NCBI GenBank assembly: GCA_023301335.1
Contig: JALZVA010000189.1
Location: forward strand, 1 to 41,467
Reading direction: 5' to 3'
Origin: Akkermansiaceae bacterium
GTDB taxonomy: Bacteria; Verrucomicrobiota; Verrucomicrobiia; Verrucomicrobiales; Akkermansiaceae
DNA length: 41,467 bases
The notes beneath the pieces are model-generated. The model was not told the origin of the DNA. It searched no databases and saw only the letters and a list, made by a program, of their open reading frames with translations. Position 1 is the stretch's first letter. Every line of letters starts with the position of its first letter. Shown one piece after another: positions 10,356 through 20,254 of this stretch. The position numbers and the translations under genes were made by a program.

Positions 10356-11966
10356 ATGGCTAATCCAACCAAATATATTTTCGTCACCGGTGGTGTTGTT
10401 TCATCACTGGGAAAGGGACTTGTCGCAGCGTCCCTAGGCACCTTACTGGAGCACAGAGGACTCGATGTCCTGATCCAAAAATTTGATCCCTATCTCAATG
10501 TTGATCCAGGAACTATGTCTCCTTATCAACACGGAGAGGTTTACGTCCTCGCAGACGGAGCGGAAACAGACCTCGACCTTGGACACTATGAACGCTTCAC
10601 AAATTGTGAATGTAGTAAACTCAACAATCTAACATCTGGTCAGGTTTTTGAGAATGTGATCCGTAATGAAAGACAAGGAAAGTACTTGGGGAAGACCGTT
10701 CAGTTCATCCCACACTGCACGGATGAAATTAAAGACCGCATTAGAAAAGTCACTTTAAGCTCCGACTCCGACGTGATCATCACAGAGATCGGCGGAACCA
10801 CTGGAGACATTGAAGGACATTTATTCCTCGAAGCTTTAAGACAGTTTGCCCTCGAGGTAGGAAAGGACAATGTCTGTTTTGTGCACGTGACTCTCCTTCC
10901 TTACATCGCTGCAGCAGGCGAAATCAAAACGAAGCCAACTCAACAGTCCGTGGCTAAGTTACGTGAAATCGGGATCATCCCAGATATCATCGTCTGTCGT
11001 ACTGAGCACGACTTAGATGAGGATAACAGAGCTAAGATCGCTATGTTCTGTAATGTTGAGCAAAAAAATGTAGTCGCCTTCCGCGATTGTGCACACACGA
11101 TTTACGAATGCCCACTAGATCTCCGAAGAGACAAGCTCGACCGTCTAGTGGCGGACAAGCTCGATCTCAACTCCGAGACACCTGACCTTGAAGAGTGGAG
11201 AAACTTCGTCGACAGAGTGGTGAACCCCACCTTTGAAGTGAATGTTGCCGTGGTTGGAAAATACATTGAACTCCAAGACGCATACAAATCTATTTACGAA
11301 TCCCTCACCCACGCTGGTGCAGCACACGACACAAAGGTAAACATCGTAAAGATCGATGCAGAAAAAATCGTCGAAGACGGTGCAGGTCTTCACCTCAAAG
11401 ACGTGCACGGTATTCTTATCCCTGGTGGGTTTGGCGACCGTGGAACGGAAGGGAAAATTCTTTCCGCCAAGTTCGCCCGTGAAAACGATGTGCCTTATTT
11501 TGGCATTTGCTTAGGCATGCAGATCGCCACCATTGAATTTGCTAGAAATGTGTGTCAACTCGACGACGCCAACTCCACTGAGTTTAATAAGCAAACTGCT
11601 CACCCTGTTATTTCTCTTCAAGAAGAGCAGCAAGGTGTGAAGGACATGGGAGCGACGATGCGACTCGGTGCGTCGGAGTCTACTGTTTACCCTAACACTA
11701 AAGCATTCGAACTCTATCAATCAGAACTCATCACCGAACGTCATCGCCACCGCTATGAGTTCAACCCGGACTACAAAGCACAGATTGAAGCAGCTGGACT
11801 TGTCATTAGCTCAGTTTCTGCAAAAGAAGGATTGGTTGAGATCGTAGAGATCACCGATCATCCCTTCTACATTGGAGCACAGTTCCACCCTGAATTCCAG
11901 TCGCGTCCGAATGCTCCTCATCCACTCTTCTCAGGATTCATCGCAGCATCTCTTAAGAACAAATAA
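10356..11966 (+). CDS. pyrG: CTP synthase
   Basis: KYIFVTGGVVSSLGKG, EIGGTTGDIE, glutaminase GICLGMQ and QFHPEF. Confidence 0.98.
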   Translation: MANPTKYIFVTGGVVSSLGKGLVAASLGTLLEHRGLDVLIQKFDPYLNVDPGTMSPYQHGEVYVLADGAETDLDLGHYERFTNCECSKLNNLTSGQVFENVIRNERQGKYLGKTVQFIPHCTDEIKDRIRKVTLSSDSDVIITEIGGTTGDIEGHLFLEALRQFALEVGKDNVCFVHVTLLPYIAAAGEIKTKPTQQSVAKLREIGIIPDIIVCRTEHDLDEDNRAKIAMFCNVEQKNVVAFRDCAHTIYECPLDLRRDKLDRLVADKLDLNSETPDLEEWRNFVDRVVNPTFEVNVAVVGKYIELQDAYKSIYESLTHAGAAHDTKVNIVKIDAEKIVEDGAGLHLKDVHGILIPGGFGDRGTEGKILSAKFARENDVPYFGICLGMQIATIEFARNVCQLDDANSTEFNKQTAHPVISLQEEQQGVKDMGATMRLGASESTVYPNTKAFELYQSELITERHRHRYEFNPDYKAQIEAAGLVISSVSAKEGLVEIVEITDHPFYIGAQFHPEFQSRPNAPHPLFSGFIAASLKNK

Positions 11967-11981
11967 ATTTATTCCATCATC

Positions 11982-12440
11982 ATGTCTAACATCGAAAATA
12001 GAATCAACGCGCTTGGCTACACTCTGCCAGAAGCTCCCGCGCCAGCTGGCTCTTATGTCAACTGCGTCAGATCAGGAAACTTACTCTTCCTCGCTGGAGG
12101 TATCCCGCCACTAGAAGACACTTACAAAGGTAAGGTCCCCACTGATACTTCAGAAGCCACCGCTCAAGAAGCGGCTCGCCTCATCACGCTTAATCGCCTC
12201 GCCGTTGTTAAAGATGAGATTGGTGACCTTGATAAAGTTTCCCGTATCGTTACCGTCAATGGCTTCGTCAACTCTGAGCCAGATTTTTATAACCACCCAG
12301 CGATCATCAACGGATGCTCTGACCTGTTAGTGGAAATTTTTGGCGACAAGGGCGTGCACTCACGCACAGCTTTAGGAGCAGCAGCTCTGCCCCTCAATGT
12401 TTCCGTAGAAATTAACATGACCGTAGAAATCCAAGACTAA
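11982..12440 (+). CDS. RidA/YjgF/UK114 family protein
   Basis: AGSYVNCVRSGNLLFLAGGIPP, RLITLNRLAVVKDEIGDLDKVSRIVTVNGFV, SRTALGAAALPLNVSVEI. Confidence 0.9.
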   Translation: MSNIENRINALGYTLPEAPAPAGSYVNCVRSGNLLFLAGGIPPLEDTYKGKVPTDTSEATAQEAARLITLNRLAVVKDEIGDLDKVSRIVTVNGFVNSEPDFYNHPAIINGCSDLLVEIFGDKGVHSRTALGAAALPLNVSVEINMTVEIQD

Positions 12441-13087
12441 TGCACAAGCTTATCCTATTCCTCGTATCCGCTTTTTATCTCTGTTTGGCCTCCTGTGGAG
12501 CCGAGCCTTCAACACAACAAGCAGATGTAAAGCAACTCGAAGATATCACTGCTACCATTCACACCAATGATGGCGATATCGAAATCCTTCTCTATGCGTC
12601 AAAAACACCTGTCACTGTGGCAAATTTCGTCACCTTAGCAGAGCGAGGGTTCTGGGAAGGATCAAACTTCCACCGCATTGTGCAGGGGTTCGTCTCACAA
12701 GGGGGTAAGCACAAAGCTGGTAGTCCTTCTCCTGGCTACACGATTCGTAATGAGACTTATACTGAGAACCCAGGCATCGCTGGGCTCACGCATAGCAAAG
12801 CGGGTATGCTAAGCATGGCTAGACAGCCTGCTAACCATACCAATGGCTGCCAATGGTATATCACCCATGCTGCCACAGGTCACCTTGATGGAGCTTACAC
12901 GGTGTTTGGAGAAGTTACTAAGGGTCTTGAAATAGCACTTAAACTGAGACAGGGAACACTCATCAAGGATGTGAAGATCACCTCAGATTCGGCTCCTATC
13001 AAGGCCGCTTACAAAGCACAGATTGCCACTTGGAATACCACACTTGATGCGAAATTCGATGACCTCAGAAAGGTTGAAAAGGAATAG
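12440..13087 (+). CDS. Cyclophilin-type peptidyl-prolyl isomerase, predicted lipoprotein
   Basis: Lipobox-like LASC near N-terminus; TPVTVANFVTLAERGFWEGSNFHRIVQGFVSQGG; ATG shares 1 nt with the preceding TAA. Confidence 0.92.
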   Translation: MHKLILFLVSAFYLCLASCGAEPSTQQADVKQLEDITATIHTNDGDIEILLYASKTPVTVANFVTLAERGFWEGSNFHRIVQGFVSQGGKHKAGSPSPGYTIRNETYTENPGIAGLTHSKAGMLSMARQPANHTNGCQWYITHAATGHLDGAYTVFGEVTKGLEIALKLRQGTLIKDVKITSDSAPIKAAYKAQIATWNTTLDAKFDDLRKVEKE

Positions 13088-13117
13088 GTAGAGCTCTTCC
13101 TCTAACATTTTTCTCAC

Positions 13118-13831
13118 ATGCTTCCGACTCTTATCATTTTGTTTGCCTTCCTGTTAGGATCAATTCCTTTCGGGCTCCTCATTGCTAAATCGCAAGGGAT
13201 TAATATCCGTGAACATGGATCTGGTAATATTGGGGCCACTAATGTGCTCCGAGTCGTCGGGAAAAAATTTGGCATCTCTTGCTTCTTCTTAGATTTTTTT
13301 AAGGGCTTCATTCCCGTTCTTCTGAGTATTAATTTAATCTCTTTTGAAGGACACTCCGCCATCATTCCCTTGGCACTTTTAAATGACTTTGGGGTGACTT
13401 TAGATTCACGAATGAATGTGCAGGTGCTACACATCCTCACAGCTCTCTGCTCTATCCTGGGACATAACTACTCTCCTTGGGTAGGCTTCAAAGGAGGAAA
13501 AGGGATAGCCACTTCTGCGGGGGCCTTAATCCCTTTAGCACCTTTTGGTGTTCTAGCATTGCTAGTTGTTTGGTTTCTCACCTTCCAGATCACACGCTAC
13601 GTTTCGCTAGCGAGTATTGTTGCTGCGGCTGCACTCCCCCTAATGATTTTATTTGGTTCTTGGAAGCATGGGAAGTTTCCCAATGGCGACTGGAATCAAC
13701 CGCTCTTCATTTTCTCTCTCTTCATTGCTGTGATGGCAATTTGGAAACACCGATCTAACATTAAAAATCTTCTTAACGGCAGCGAAAGCAAATTTATCAG
13801 AAAGGAAAAAAATGGGCCAAAAAGCACATAA
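13118..13831 (+). CDS. plsY: Acyl-phosphate glycerol-3-phosphate acyltransferase
   Basis: LGSIPFGLLIAKSQGINIREHGSGNIGATNVLR, GHNYSPWVGFKGGKGIATS. Confidence 0.95.
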   Translation: MLPTLIILFAFLLGSIPFGLLIAKSQGINIREHGSGNIGATNVLRVVGKKFGISCFFLDFFKGFIPVLLSINLISFEGHSAIIPLALLNDFGVTLDSRMNVQVLHILTALCSILGHNYSPWVGFKGGKGIATSAGALIPLAPFGVLALLVVWFLTFQITRYVSLASIVAAAALPLMILFGSWKHGKFPNGDWNQPLFIFSLFIAVMAIWKHRSNIKNLLNGSESKFIRKEKNGPKST

Positions 13832-14819
13832 AAAAGCCTGTGTCATTGGGTCTGGCTCATGGGGAACCGCACTCGCTATCATTCTCTCAGAACACTTCGA
13901 GGAGGTTCTTATTCTTGCGCGATCAAGCGATAAGATAGAGGAAATCAACACCTATTCCACTAACTCCCACTACCTCCCCGGCACGAAGCTTCCTGAAAAC
14001 ATCAGTGCTTCCACGGCGTTTTCGGCGTTAGCAGACGCTGCACTTATCCTTGCCGTGGTTCCCACCTCTGCGATGCGCGCCACGGCTCAGCAAATGAGTG
14101 CCATTGAGATTCCTCCTTCTACTCCAATCGTCACCTGCTCAAAGGGGATCGAACGTGGAACTGGAGAGCGCATGAGCCAAATTCTTTCCGAATTTTTCCC
14201 CTCTAACCCTATTGCTGTCCACTCAGGTCCCACACACGCAGAAGAGGTCTCGAAAGGTCTCGCCACATGTGCCGTAGTCGCCTGTGTAAAAGCAGATACT
14301 CTTCCTTTTTTACAAGAAGTCTTTACGACCTCTTATTGCCGTATTTACACCAACGAAGACATCGCAGGGATAGAACTAGGGGGAGCGCTCAAGAATGTAT
14401 TCGCTCTAGCAGCGGGGATGTGCTCAGGTTTAGGTCTAGGAGATAATGCTCTCGCTGCCTTGGTCACACGAGGGCTAACAGAAATGACTCGACTCGGCGT
14501 AGCTCTGGGAGGAAAGCCTGAGACTTTTTCCGGCCTTTCTGGTCTCGGGGATCTCATGGTGACATGCTACTCACCTCACAGCCGTAATAACCGTGTCGGA
14601 GTCGCTATAGGAAAAGGAGCGACCTGTGAAGAAGCATGCGAAGCTTTAGGGATGATTGCTGAAGGAGTCCCTAACACCTTGTCGATTTACGAATCTGCAT
14701 GTGAAGTGAATGAGGAAACTCCCATCATCGACCAAGTCTTTAAGGTGCTTTATGAAGACAAACCGGTAGCCGAAGCTTTAGCCGAGCTTTTAGGAAGAGC
14801 TCCGAAGCCAGAAGTATAA
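13812..14819 (+). CDS. gpsA: NAD(P)-dependent glycerol-3-phosphate dehydrogenase
   Basis: GSGSWGTALAIILSEH, CSKGIERGTGERMSQIL, GALKNVFALAAG, GLSGLGDLMVTCYSPHSRNNRVG; start overlaps plsY end by 20 nt. Confidence 0.97.
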   Translation: MGQKAHKKACVIGSGSWGTALAIILSEHFEEVLILARSSDKIEEINTYSTNSHYLPGTKLPENISASTAFSALADAALILAVVPTSAMRATAQQMSAIEIPPSTPIVTCSKGIERGTGERMSQILSEFFPSNPIAVHSGPTHAEEVSKGLATCAVVACVKADTLPFLQEVFTTSYCRIYTNEDIAGIELGGALKNVFALAAGMCSGLGLGDNALAALVTRGLTEMTRLGVALGGKPETFSGLSGLGDLMVTCYSPHSRNNRVGVAIGKGATCEEACEALGMIAEGVPNTLSIYESACEVNEETPIIDQVFKVLYEDKPVAEALAELLGRAPKPEV

Positions 14820-14860
14820 TAAACTCCCCACCTAACAGATACCGTAGAAGCTAAACAAAC

Positions 14861-15484
14861 GTGGAAAAACAAGACATCCCCAGCCCAGTCGTTTATCGAC
14901 TCTCTATCTACAACCGTTGTTTGAAGCGTCTCATTGCCTCAAACAAAGAAACGATTCGTTCAGAGGGCTTGGCGACTATGGCCAATGTGAAGCCGTCGCA
15001 ACTCAGAAAAGATCTTTCTTACATTGGACAGGTCGGCACACGGGGTCTAGGCTATACGGTCACCACTCTCTATAAATCGATTCACGAAATCGTAGGACGT
15101 GAGCAATTTCAAAAAGTCATTCTCGTGGGTGCAGGGAACCTCGGACGAGCTTTACTCCGCTATGACGGTTTCCAAAAAGAAGGCTTTGAAGTCATGGCGG
15201 CATTCGACACATCTCCCGAAGTGGTAAAAAACATCTCTTTGCCTTGTCCTGTCTACAGTGACTCCGAACTCACAAATTTCATTGAAAAAGAGGAGGTTAA
15301 AATGGCCATCCTCTGTGTCCCAGGAGAGCATGGTCAGCATGTAACGAATCGCATGATCGACGCAGGCATCACTGGTATTCTTAACTTCTCTCCTGTTATT
15401 CTCAAAGTGCCAGAAGAGATCTTAGTCAACAATGTGGATCTTGCTGCCGAGTTAGAAAACTTAAGTTACTTTATTAATAAATAA
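14861..15484 (+). CDS. rex: Redox-sensing transcriptional repressor Rex (GTG start)
   Basis: N-terminal winged helix (IPSPVVYRLSIYNRCL..QLRKDLSYIGQVGTRGLGY), Rossmann VGAGNLGRALL, ILNFSPV, VDLAAELENLSYF. Confidence 0.95.
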   Translation: MEKQDIPSPVVYRLSIYNRCLKRLIASNKETIRSEGLATMANVKPSQLRKDLSYIGQVGTRGLGYTVTTLYKSIHEIVGREQFQKVILVGAGNLGRALLRYDGFQKEGFEVMAAFDTSPEVVKNISLPCPVYSDSELTNFIEKEEVKMAILCVPGEHGQHVTNRMIDAGITGILNFSPVILKVPEEILVNNVDLAAELENLSYFINK

Positions 15485-15499
15485 AAGAACCGCTTCCGC

Positions 15500-16852
15500 A
15501 TGCCATTTCTAAAAAAATTCTGGATCCCTTTTACCCTTCTCATCTTAGGGGCAGGAGTCGCATGTATTTTAGCTCCCTTAGAGCAGCTCCGTGTTAACGA
15601 GCACCTGCTTGGCTTCCCAGATGAAAGTCATCAAGCACATGGAGTCAGGCCTCTTTTAGTTATCGCTCTCTGCCTTCTTCCATTTCTAGCTTCTACCATC
15701 TACACCTTTGCCAGTACTATAGACCGTTACTTAACGAGACAATTTCTCCGCTGCTTCTCTATCTGTTTCTTAGCCTTTCTTGCGATGCTTTTTTTAATGG
15801 AAATGCAAAACCACGCCGACAAGCTCAATCAGGCAGCTCTCAGTGAAATTTTTCATTTTTATCTTATTCAGATTCCTGGATTACTGATGATGATCATCCC
15901 CTATTCCTTAATGCTCTCTCTCCTTTGGTGTCTAGGTAACATGTCTAAATCACAGGAGATCGTCTCTATGATTCAAAGTGGTCGCAGTCTAAGTCGAATC
16001 ATGCTTCCCTTCATCGTTGCTGGGCTTTTTTTATCCCTAGCTACAGGGGTTTTCAGTTATCATTGGGCTCCATACGCCGAAGGTTATAAGCGTTCGATGC
16101 TGAAAGCTTTACGCGGAGAACCCAATACCGCAGCTGAGAATGTAGGCTATGGCGATCCTAAACTCAGGCGCCTCTGGACAGTTGGAAGGTTCCCTCGACA
16201 TTTTGCCAAAGGTGAGCCACTCGAACACCTCACGGTAACTCAAACCACCGAGGCAAAAAACATTTCAGAAAGAATCGTCTGTGAGTCCGCCACATGGGAT
16301 AAAGAGCAATCTCTCTGGCTGTTTAAAAATGCTATTCATTGGCGGTATGCAAATGATGCAGGGGAGCCCCTTTCTATTCCTGAGGCGACGACCCACGATG
16401 AAATCACCCGTGACTACACCGAGACCCCCTGGCAAATCATCCGCCCAGGTCTCAAACCTGAGCAGCTCGGCATTCCGGAACTTTCTTCATGGATTCAAAA
16501 CAACCCAGATCATCCCCTCTCCTTCAAGCGCGCTTATCGCACCTGGTGGCACTTCCGCTGGGCTCAACCTGTTATCTGTCTCGTGATCGTTTTTCTCGCG
16601 GCTCCACTCGGTATTTCTTTTTCTAGGCGTGGCCCAGGAGGAGGCGTAGCCGTTGCTATTTTTCTCTCTGCGATCATGCTCTTCTGCTCAGAAGTGTTTC
16701 CTACTTTAGGGGAGTCTGGGCATCTTCCCCCCATCCTAGCAGCGTGGATGACTAACCTTATATTCATCCTTGTTGCCCTTGTGCTTTTCTACAGAAGAGC
16801 CTCTGGAAGACCTATCTACCAGACCTTTAAAAAAATGTTTCCTAGTCATTGA
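15500..16852 (+). CDS. LptF/LptG-family LPS-export permease
   Basis: DRYLTRQFLRCFSICFLAFLAMLFLMEM..DKLNQA; ALPLGISFSRRG-like C-terminal (APLGISFSRRGPGGGVAVAI). Confidence 0.88.
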   Translation: MPFLKKFWIPFTLLILGAGVACILAPLEQLRVNEHLLGFPDESHQAHGVRPLLVIALCLLPFLASTIYTFASTIDRYLTRQFLRCFSICFLAFLAMLFLMEMQNHADKLNQAALSEIFHFYLIQIPGLLMMIIPYSLMLSLLWCLGNMSKSQEIVSMIQSGRSLSRIMLPFIVAGLFLSLATGVFSYHWAPYAEGYKRSMLKALRGEPNTAAENVGYGDPKLRRLWTVGRFPRHFAKGEPLEHLTVTQTTEAKNISERIVCESATWDKEQSLWLFKNAIHWRYANDAGEPLSIPEATTHDEITRDYTETPWQIIRPGLKPEQLGIPELSSWIQNNPDHPLSFKRAYRTWWHFRWAQPVICLVIVFLAAPLGISFSRRGPGGGVAVAIFLSAIMLFCSEVFPTLGESGHLPPILAAWMTNLIFILVALVLFYRRASGRPIYQTFKKMFPSH

Positions 16853-16990
16853 GAATCTCTCACTCTCATCATCTAAATACTTGGATCAAGTAAACGACCT
16901 CGTCATTTTTATAGTAAAGGTTTTTGAAACGCATCTTTCATCTTCAGAGGAAGCTTGCAGTTAAGGTGCATTTCTTCTACCACTCAAGAC

Positions 16991-17644
16991 ATGCGCTACA
17001 AAGCTATTATATGGGACTTAGACGGAACTCTTGTGGACTCCTTACCTGGTATTGAACAATCCGCAAATGCGGCACTAGCTGAGCACGGCTATCCCACACA
17101 CTCTCCCGCAGCTATTCGTAGCTACATTGGTGACGGCTCATGGATGCTCCTCAGACGGGCTGTCCCTGAAGTGAGTGACCTAGTGATTGATCAGATCACC
17201 GAGTCATTTAAAAAATATTATTCCGCACAGTGGAAAGCCGGCACAAAAATCTTCCCTTCTATTCCTGAGCTTTTGGAACAATGTGCGGCCTCTGGCATCA
17301 AACTCTCTATCCTTTCTAATAAACCTCACCCGTTTACCACGGAAATAGTTTCAGATATTTTTTCCTCTATCCCATTTGACATCGTCATGGGGCTGCAAGA
17401 TGGAATAGAACAAAAACCATCACCAGCTGGCACCCTTAAGTGTATTGAAAACTTCCAATGCTCGGCTAATGAAGTGTTATTCATCGGGGACTCTACCGTC
17501 GACCTGCAGACAGCTAAAGCGGCGGGCACAGCAAGCGCTGCTGTCACATGGGGCTACCACGACATCCAAGCACTTCAGCAAGAAGGATCGGATTATTTAG
17601 CCACTAGCGTAACAGAACTAAAAAAAATCATCTTTTCTTCCTAA
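16991..17644 (+). CDS. HAD-superfamily hydrolase (phosphoglycolate phosphatase-like); start revised to ATG 16991
   Basis: IIWDLDGTLVDSLPGI, LSNKPHPFT, FIGDSTVDLQTAKAAGTASAAVTWGYH. Confidence 0.9.
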   Translation: MRYKAIIWDLDGTLVDSLPGIEQSANAALAEHGYPTHSPAAIRSYIGDGSWMLLRRAVPEVSDLVIDQITESFKKYYSAQWKAGTKIFPSIPELLEQCAASGIKLSILSNKPHPFTTEIVSDIFSSIPFDIVMGLQDGIEQKPSPAGTLKCIENFQCSANEVLFIGDSTVDLQTAKAAGTASAAVTWGYHDIQALQQEGSDYLATSVTELKKIIFSS

Positions 17645-17650
17645 GCCTCG

Positions 17651-18451
17651 ATGATCATTGATTCACACTGTCACCTCGTCAGTTCTAAATTCCCGGAAGA
17701 AGAGATCCCCTCTCTCATTAAACGCGCTCATGACAATGGCGTCACTCAGCTCGTAACCCTCGCTACGCACTTAGGTGACTGCGCCCAAAATCTAACAATC
17801 GCGGAAGCATACGAGACAGTTTTCACCTGCGTTGCCATTCATCCCTGCGATGTCATCGACAGCACTGATGCATTCATTCCAGCTCTTAGAGATTTTGCAA
17901 AGCATGAGAAATGTGTGGCTATAGGCGAAACTGGTCTCGACTATTTTCATCCCGCCCCAGAAGGCTGGACAGAGCAGAAATACCATCAACGCCAAAGAGA
18001 CTTTCTTGAGCAGCATTTTGCACTTGCCGCCGAATTAGGTAAGAACATTGTGATTCATACACGTGATAAAAAAGGAACCGCCTCACTAGATGATGCTCTC
18101 TTAATCTATGCGAAGTGGGCTGATAGAGTTCAAGCTGTGTTTCACTGTTTTCTCGGTCCATTAGAAAATGCTACCCGCATCTTTGACCTTGGAGGTCTGA
18201 TTTCTTTCACTGCCATCAGCACCTTTAAAAGTGCCAACGATTGCTCCAAAGCTGCCGCTGATGCTCCAATCGGATCATTTATGCTGGAAACCGATTCGCC
18301 TTACTTAGCTCCAGCTCCTCATCGAGGAAAACGCTGTGAACCCGCTTATTTGAAAAAAACTGCAGAGCATATTGCCCATTTAAGAAACGAGACAATAGAA
18401 GAGCTTTGCAACCACACTACTCAAACGACTCGAAAATTTTACAACATTTAA
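17651..18451 (+). CDS. TatD-family hydrolase
   Basis: MIIDSHCHL, IHPCD, AIGETGLDYF, HTRDKKG, LETDSPYLAP. Confidence 0.95.
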   Translation: MIIDSHCHLVSSKFPEEEIPSLIKRAHDNGVTQLVTLATHLGDCAQNLTIAEAYETVFTCVAIHPCDVIDSTDAFIPALRDFAKHEKCVAIGETGLDYFHPAPEGWTEQKYHQRQRDFLEQHFALAAELGKNIVIHTRDKKGTASLDDALLIYAKWADRVQAVFHCFLGPLENATRIFDLGGLISFTAISTFKSANDCSKAAADAPIGSFMLETDSPYLAPAPHRGKRCEPAYLKKTAEHIAHLRNETIEELCNHTTQTTRKFYNI

Positions 18452-18570
18452 GTTCCCTTTATTTATATAAAACATTTAACTGTCTTGAAAGAATAAGCAA
18501 ATTTTTGTCGTTCTTATAAACAGTAATTAAATGCTGGAAATACAGCATAATCTATATTATATCTATTCCC

Positions 18571-19092
18571 ATGAAGCTAAACATCATCATCCTGACATCG
18601 ACAGCAGCTCTTCTCATGCCCTCTTGTGCACTTTTTAATCCTGACTACAAGGAATTCAAACGCCAACAAAAAGAACAACAGGAACAGGCTATTACTACAC
18701 CCTACGATGCCCCTCCTCTTCCAGGAGACGTTCCTCAACTCCCTGACGTTTCTATTCCGAGTTCTACTGCCAATAACCCTTTCGCCATTCCTGATATCGC
18801 ACCTAGCAATATCCCTGATTCTATCCCTCACCAAAGTTTACCCGCTCTTCCTGGAGGTGTAGGTACCTCTGGAAATCCTCTACCCGTCATCGGTGGACCT
18901 CAAATGAATATTCCTTTGGGAGGCGGTGCCAATGCCTTCCAGCAGACTGTCCAGCATCACGTTGTTTCTGGTGATTCTATCTGGGCTCTATCCAGAAAGT
19001 ATAATGTCTCACAAGAGGACATCCGCACCGCTAACAATCTAACTTCTAGTATGATCAAAGTTGGTGAGGTTCTAGAAATCCCTCAACCTTAA
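18571..19092 (+). CDS. LysM-domain lipoprotein with Pro-rich linker
   Basis: Lipobox LMPSC; C-terminal LysM HHVVSGDSIWALSRKYNVSQEDIRTANNLTSSMIKVGEVLEIP. Confidence 0.9.
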   Translation: MKLNIIILTSTAALLMPSCALFNPDYKEFKRQQKEQQEQAITTPYDAPPLPGDVPQLPDVSIPSSTANNPFAIPDIAPSNIPDSIPHQSLPALPGGVGTSGNPLPVIGGPQMNIPLGGGANAFQQTVQHHVVSGDSIWALSRKYNVSQEDIRTANNLTSSMIKVGEVLEIPQP

Positions 19093-19100
19093 TACACCCT

Positions 19101-19997
19101 ATGCTAAAGCTAACGCATCTATTGTGTTTGCTTACCTGCATTCAGGTAGCCTCTTTTAACGCGAAAGCTCAGCACCTTGCTGAGCTTTCTTTTCGTGAAC
19201 AGCTTTTTGAAACACGTGACCAACAAAAACACGATCAGTTAATCAATGCTGCGATTGATAAAAACATTTCTACTCAAACTATCTTTGAAGCACAGTTTTT
19301 ATTCTCTATTGATCAAGCAAACGATACAACACTTCTCACCCTCTTAGACGAAGCCAAATTTACAGCTCTTGAAAAAAAATTCAGCCCCATCGACTCTGAA
19401 ATATTCACTTCTTTAGAAGAGCTGCAAGCTACGTTTTATTTCATCAGGGCTGTAGATGCTTTCTCCAAAAAAAATCACACAAATTTTGAAACATACATCA
19501 AACAAGCTTTTTGGTTAGCTCCCTCACAAGCTCCTATCCTCACAACCTATATCCACAAGTTTCAAACTAGGGAGCTTATTAAACATTACAAACATCCCGC
19601 TAACTTTAAACTCAACTTACAAGAATCAAAGGACACTCTCCACTGGGATACATTCGTAAAAAACAACAAAGGCTGTTTGATCATTCTCTACTCACCTTGG
19701 GATCAACAATCTGTGAATGCTGCTCCCCTTATAGAAAAACTTAGTAATCACCCCTCTTTTCATAATCAAAAAATCATTCTCCATAACATTGAAACAGCTC
19801 CTGAGGCTCAAAAAGAAAATCATTCCTTTAAATCTTTATTCGATAAAAATTTAAACCTTACTTGGACCATTGAGAATAATACAACATCGCTCTTAAGCTT
19901 ATTTAAAGTCCGCTCACTTCCTACCTGTGTTTTCTTCGATGATAAAAATAACATCAAACATATCGGAGATATCCAAGACTTCATAAAACAGCTTTAA
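19101..19997 (+). CDS. Exported thioredoxin-like-fold protein without CxxC
   Basis: Signal-like N-terminus; C-terminal KGCLIILYSPWDQQSVNAAPLIEKL...FKVRSLPTCVFFDDKNNIKHIGDIQDFI fits a thioredoxin layout including the cis-Pro region. Confidence 0.6.
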   Translation: MLKLTHLLCLLTCIQVASFNAKAQHLAELSFREQLFETRDQQKHDQLINAAIDKNISTQTIFEAQFLFSIDQANDTTLLTLLDEAKFTALEKKFSPIDSEIFTSLEELQATFYFIRAVDAFSKKNHTNFETYIKQAFWLAPSQAPILTTYIHKFQTRELIKHYKHPANFKLNLQESKDTLHWDTFVKNNKGCLIILYSPWDQQSVNAAPLIEKLSNHPSFHNQKIILHNIETAPEAQKENHSFKSLFDKNLNLTWTIENNTTSLLSLFKVRSLPTCVFFDDKNNIKHIGDIQDFIKQL

Positions 19998-20254
19998 TTT
20001 TTTCTACAGAAAAAATAATTCTTACTTCCCTAAACAAGTAAGATCTCATCCTAACAGCTCAGATAAAAAAGGGGAAGTCTTTGCTTAATTCATTTTTCTT
20101 TAAGAAAAATTAAATTTCCTCTTGACGTTATTAACCCTTAACGGCTTGAATCAATTATTGCAAAGCTCTTGAATGATTTTAAAAAATCTAACAATTCGAC
20201 GCAATCCACATGAACAAGCTACTATCTGGATTATCTCCTATCCTGATTAAGTAG

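Noticed and set aside
10596-10610. Palindrome ttcacaaattgtgaa, resembling half-sites of a Rex-type operator
   Set aside because: Lies inside the pyrG coding region with half-sites in inverted order and no proper spacer; encodes normal conserved pyrG residues.
19101-20254. Possible mobile-element insertion in the AT-rich stretch around the Lys-rich gene
   Set aside because: No transposase, terminal inverted repeats or target duplication visible; AT-richness is explained by the Lys-rich coding repeat and intergenic DNA.
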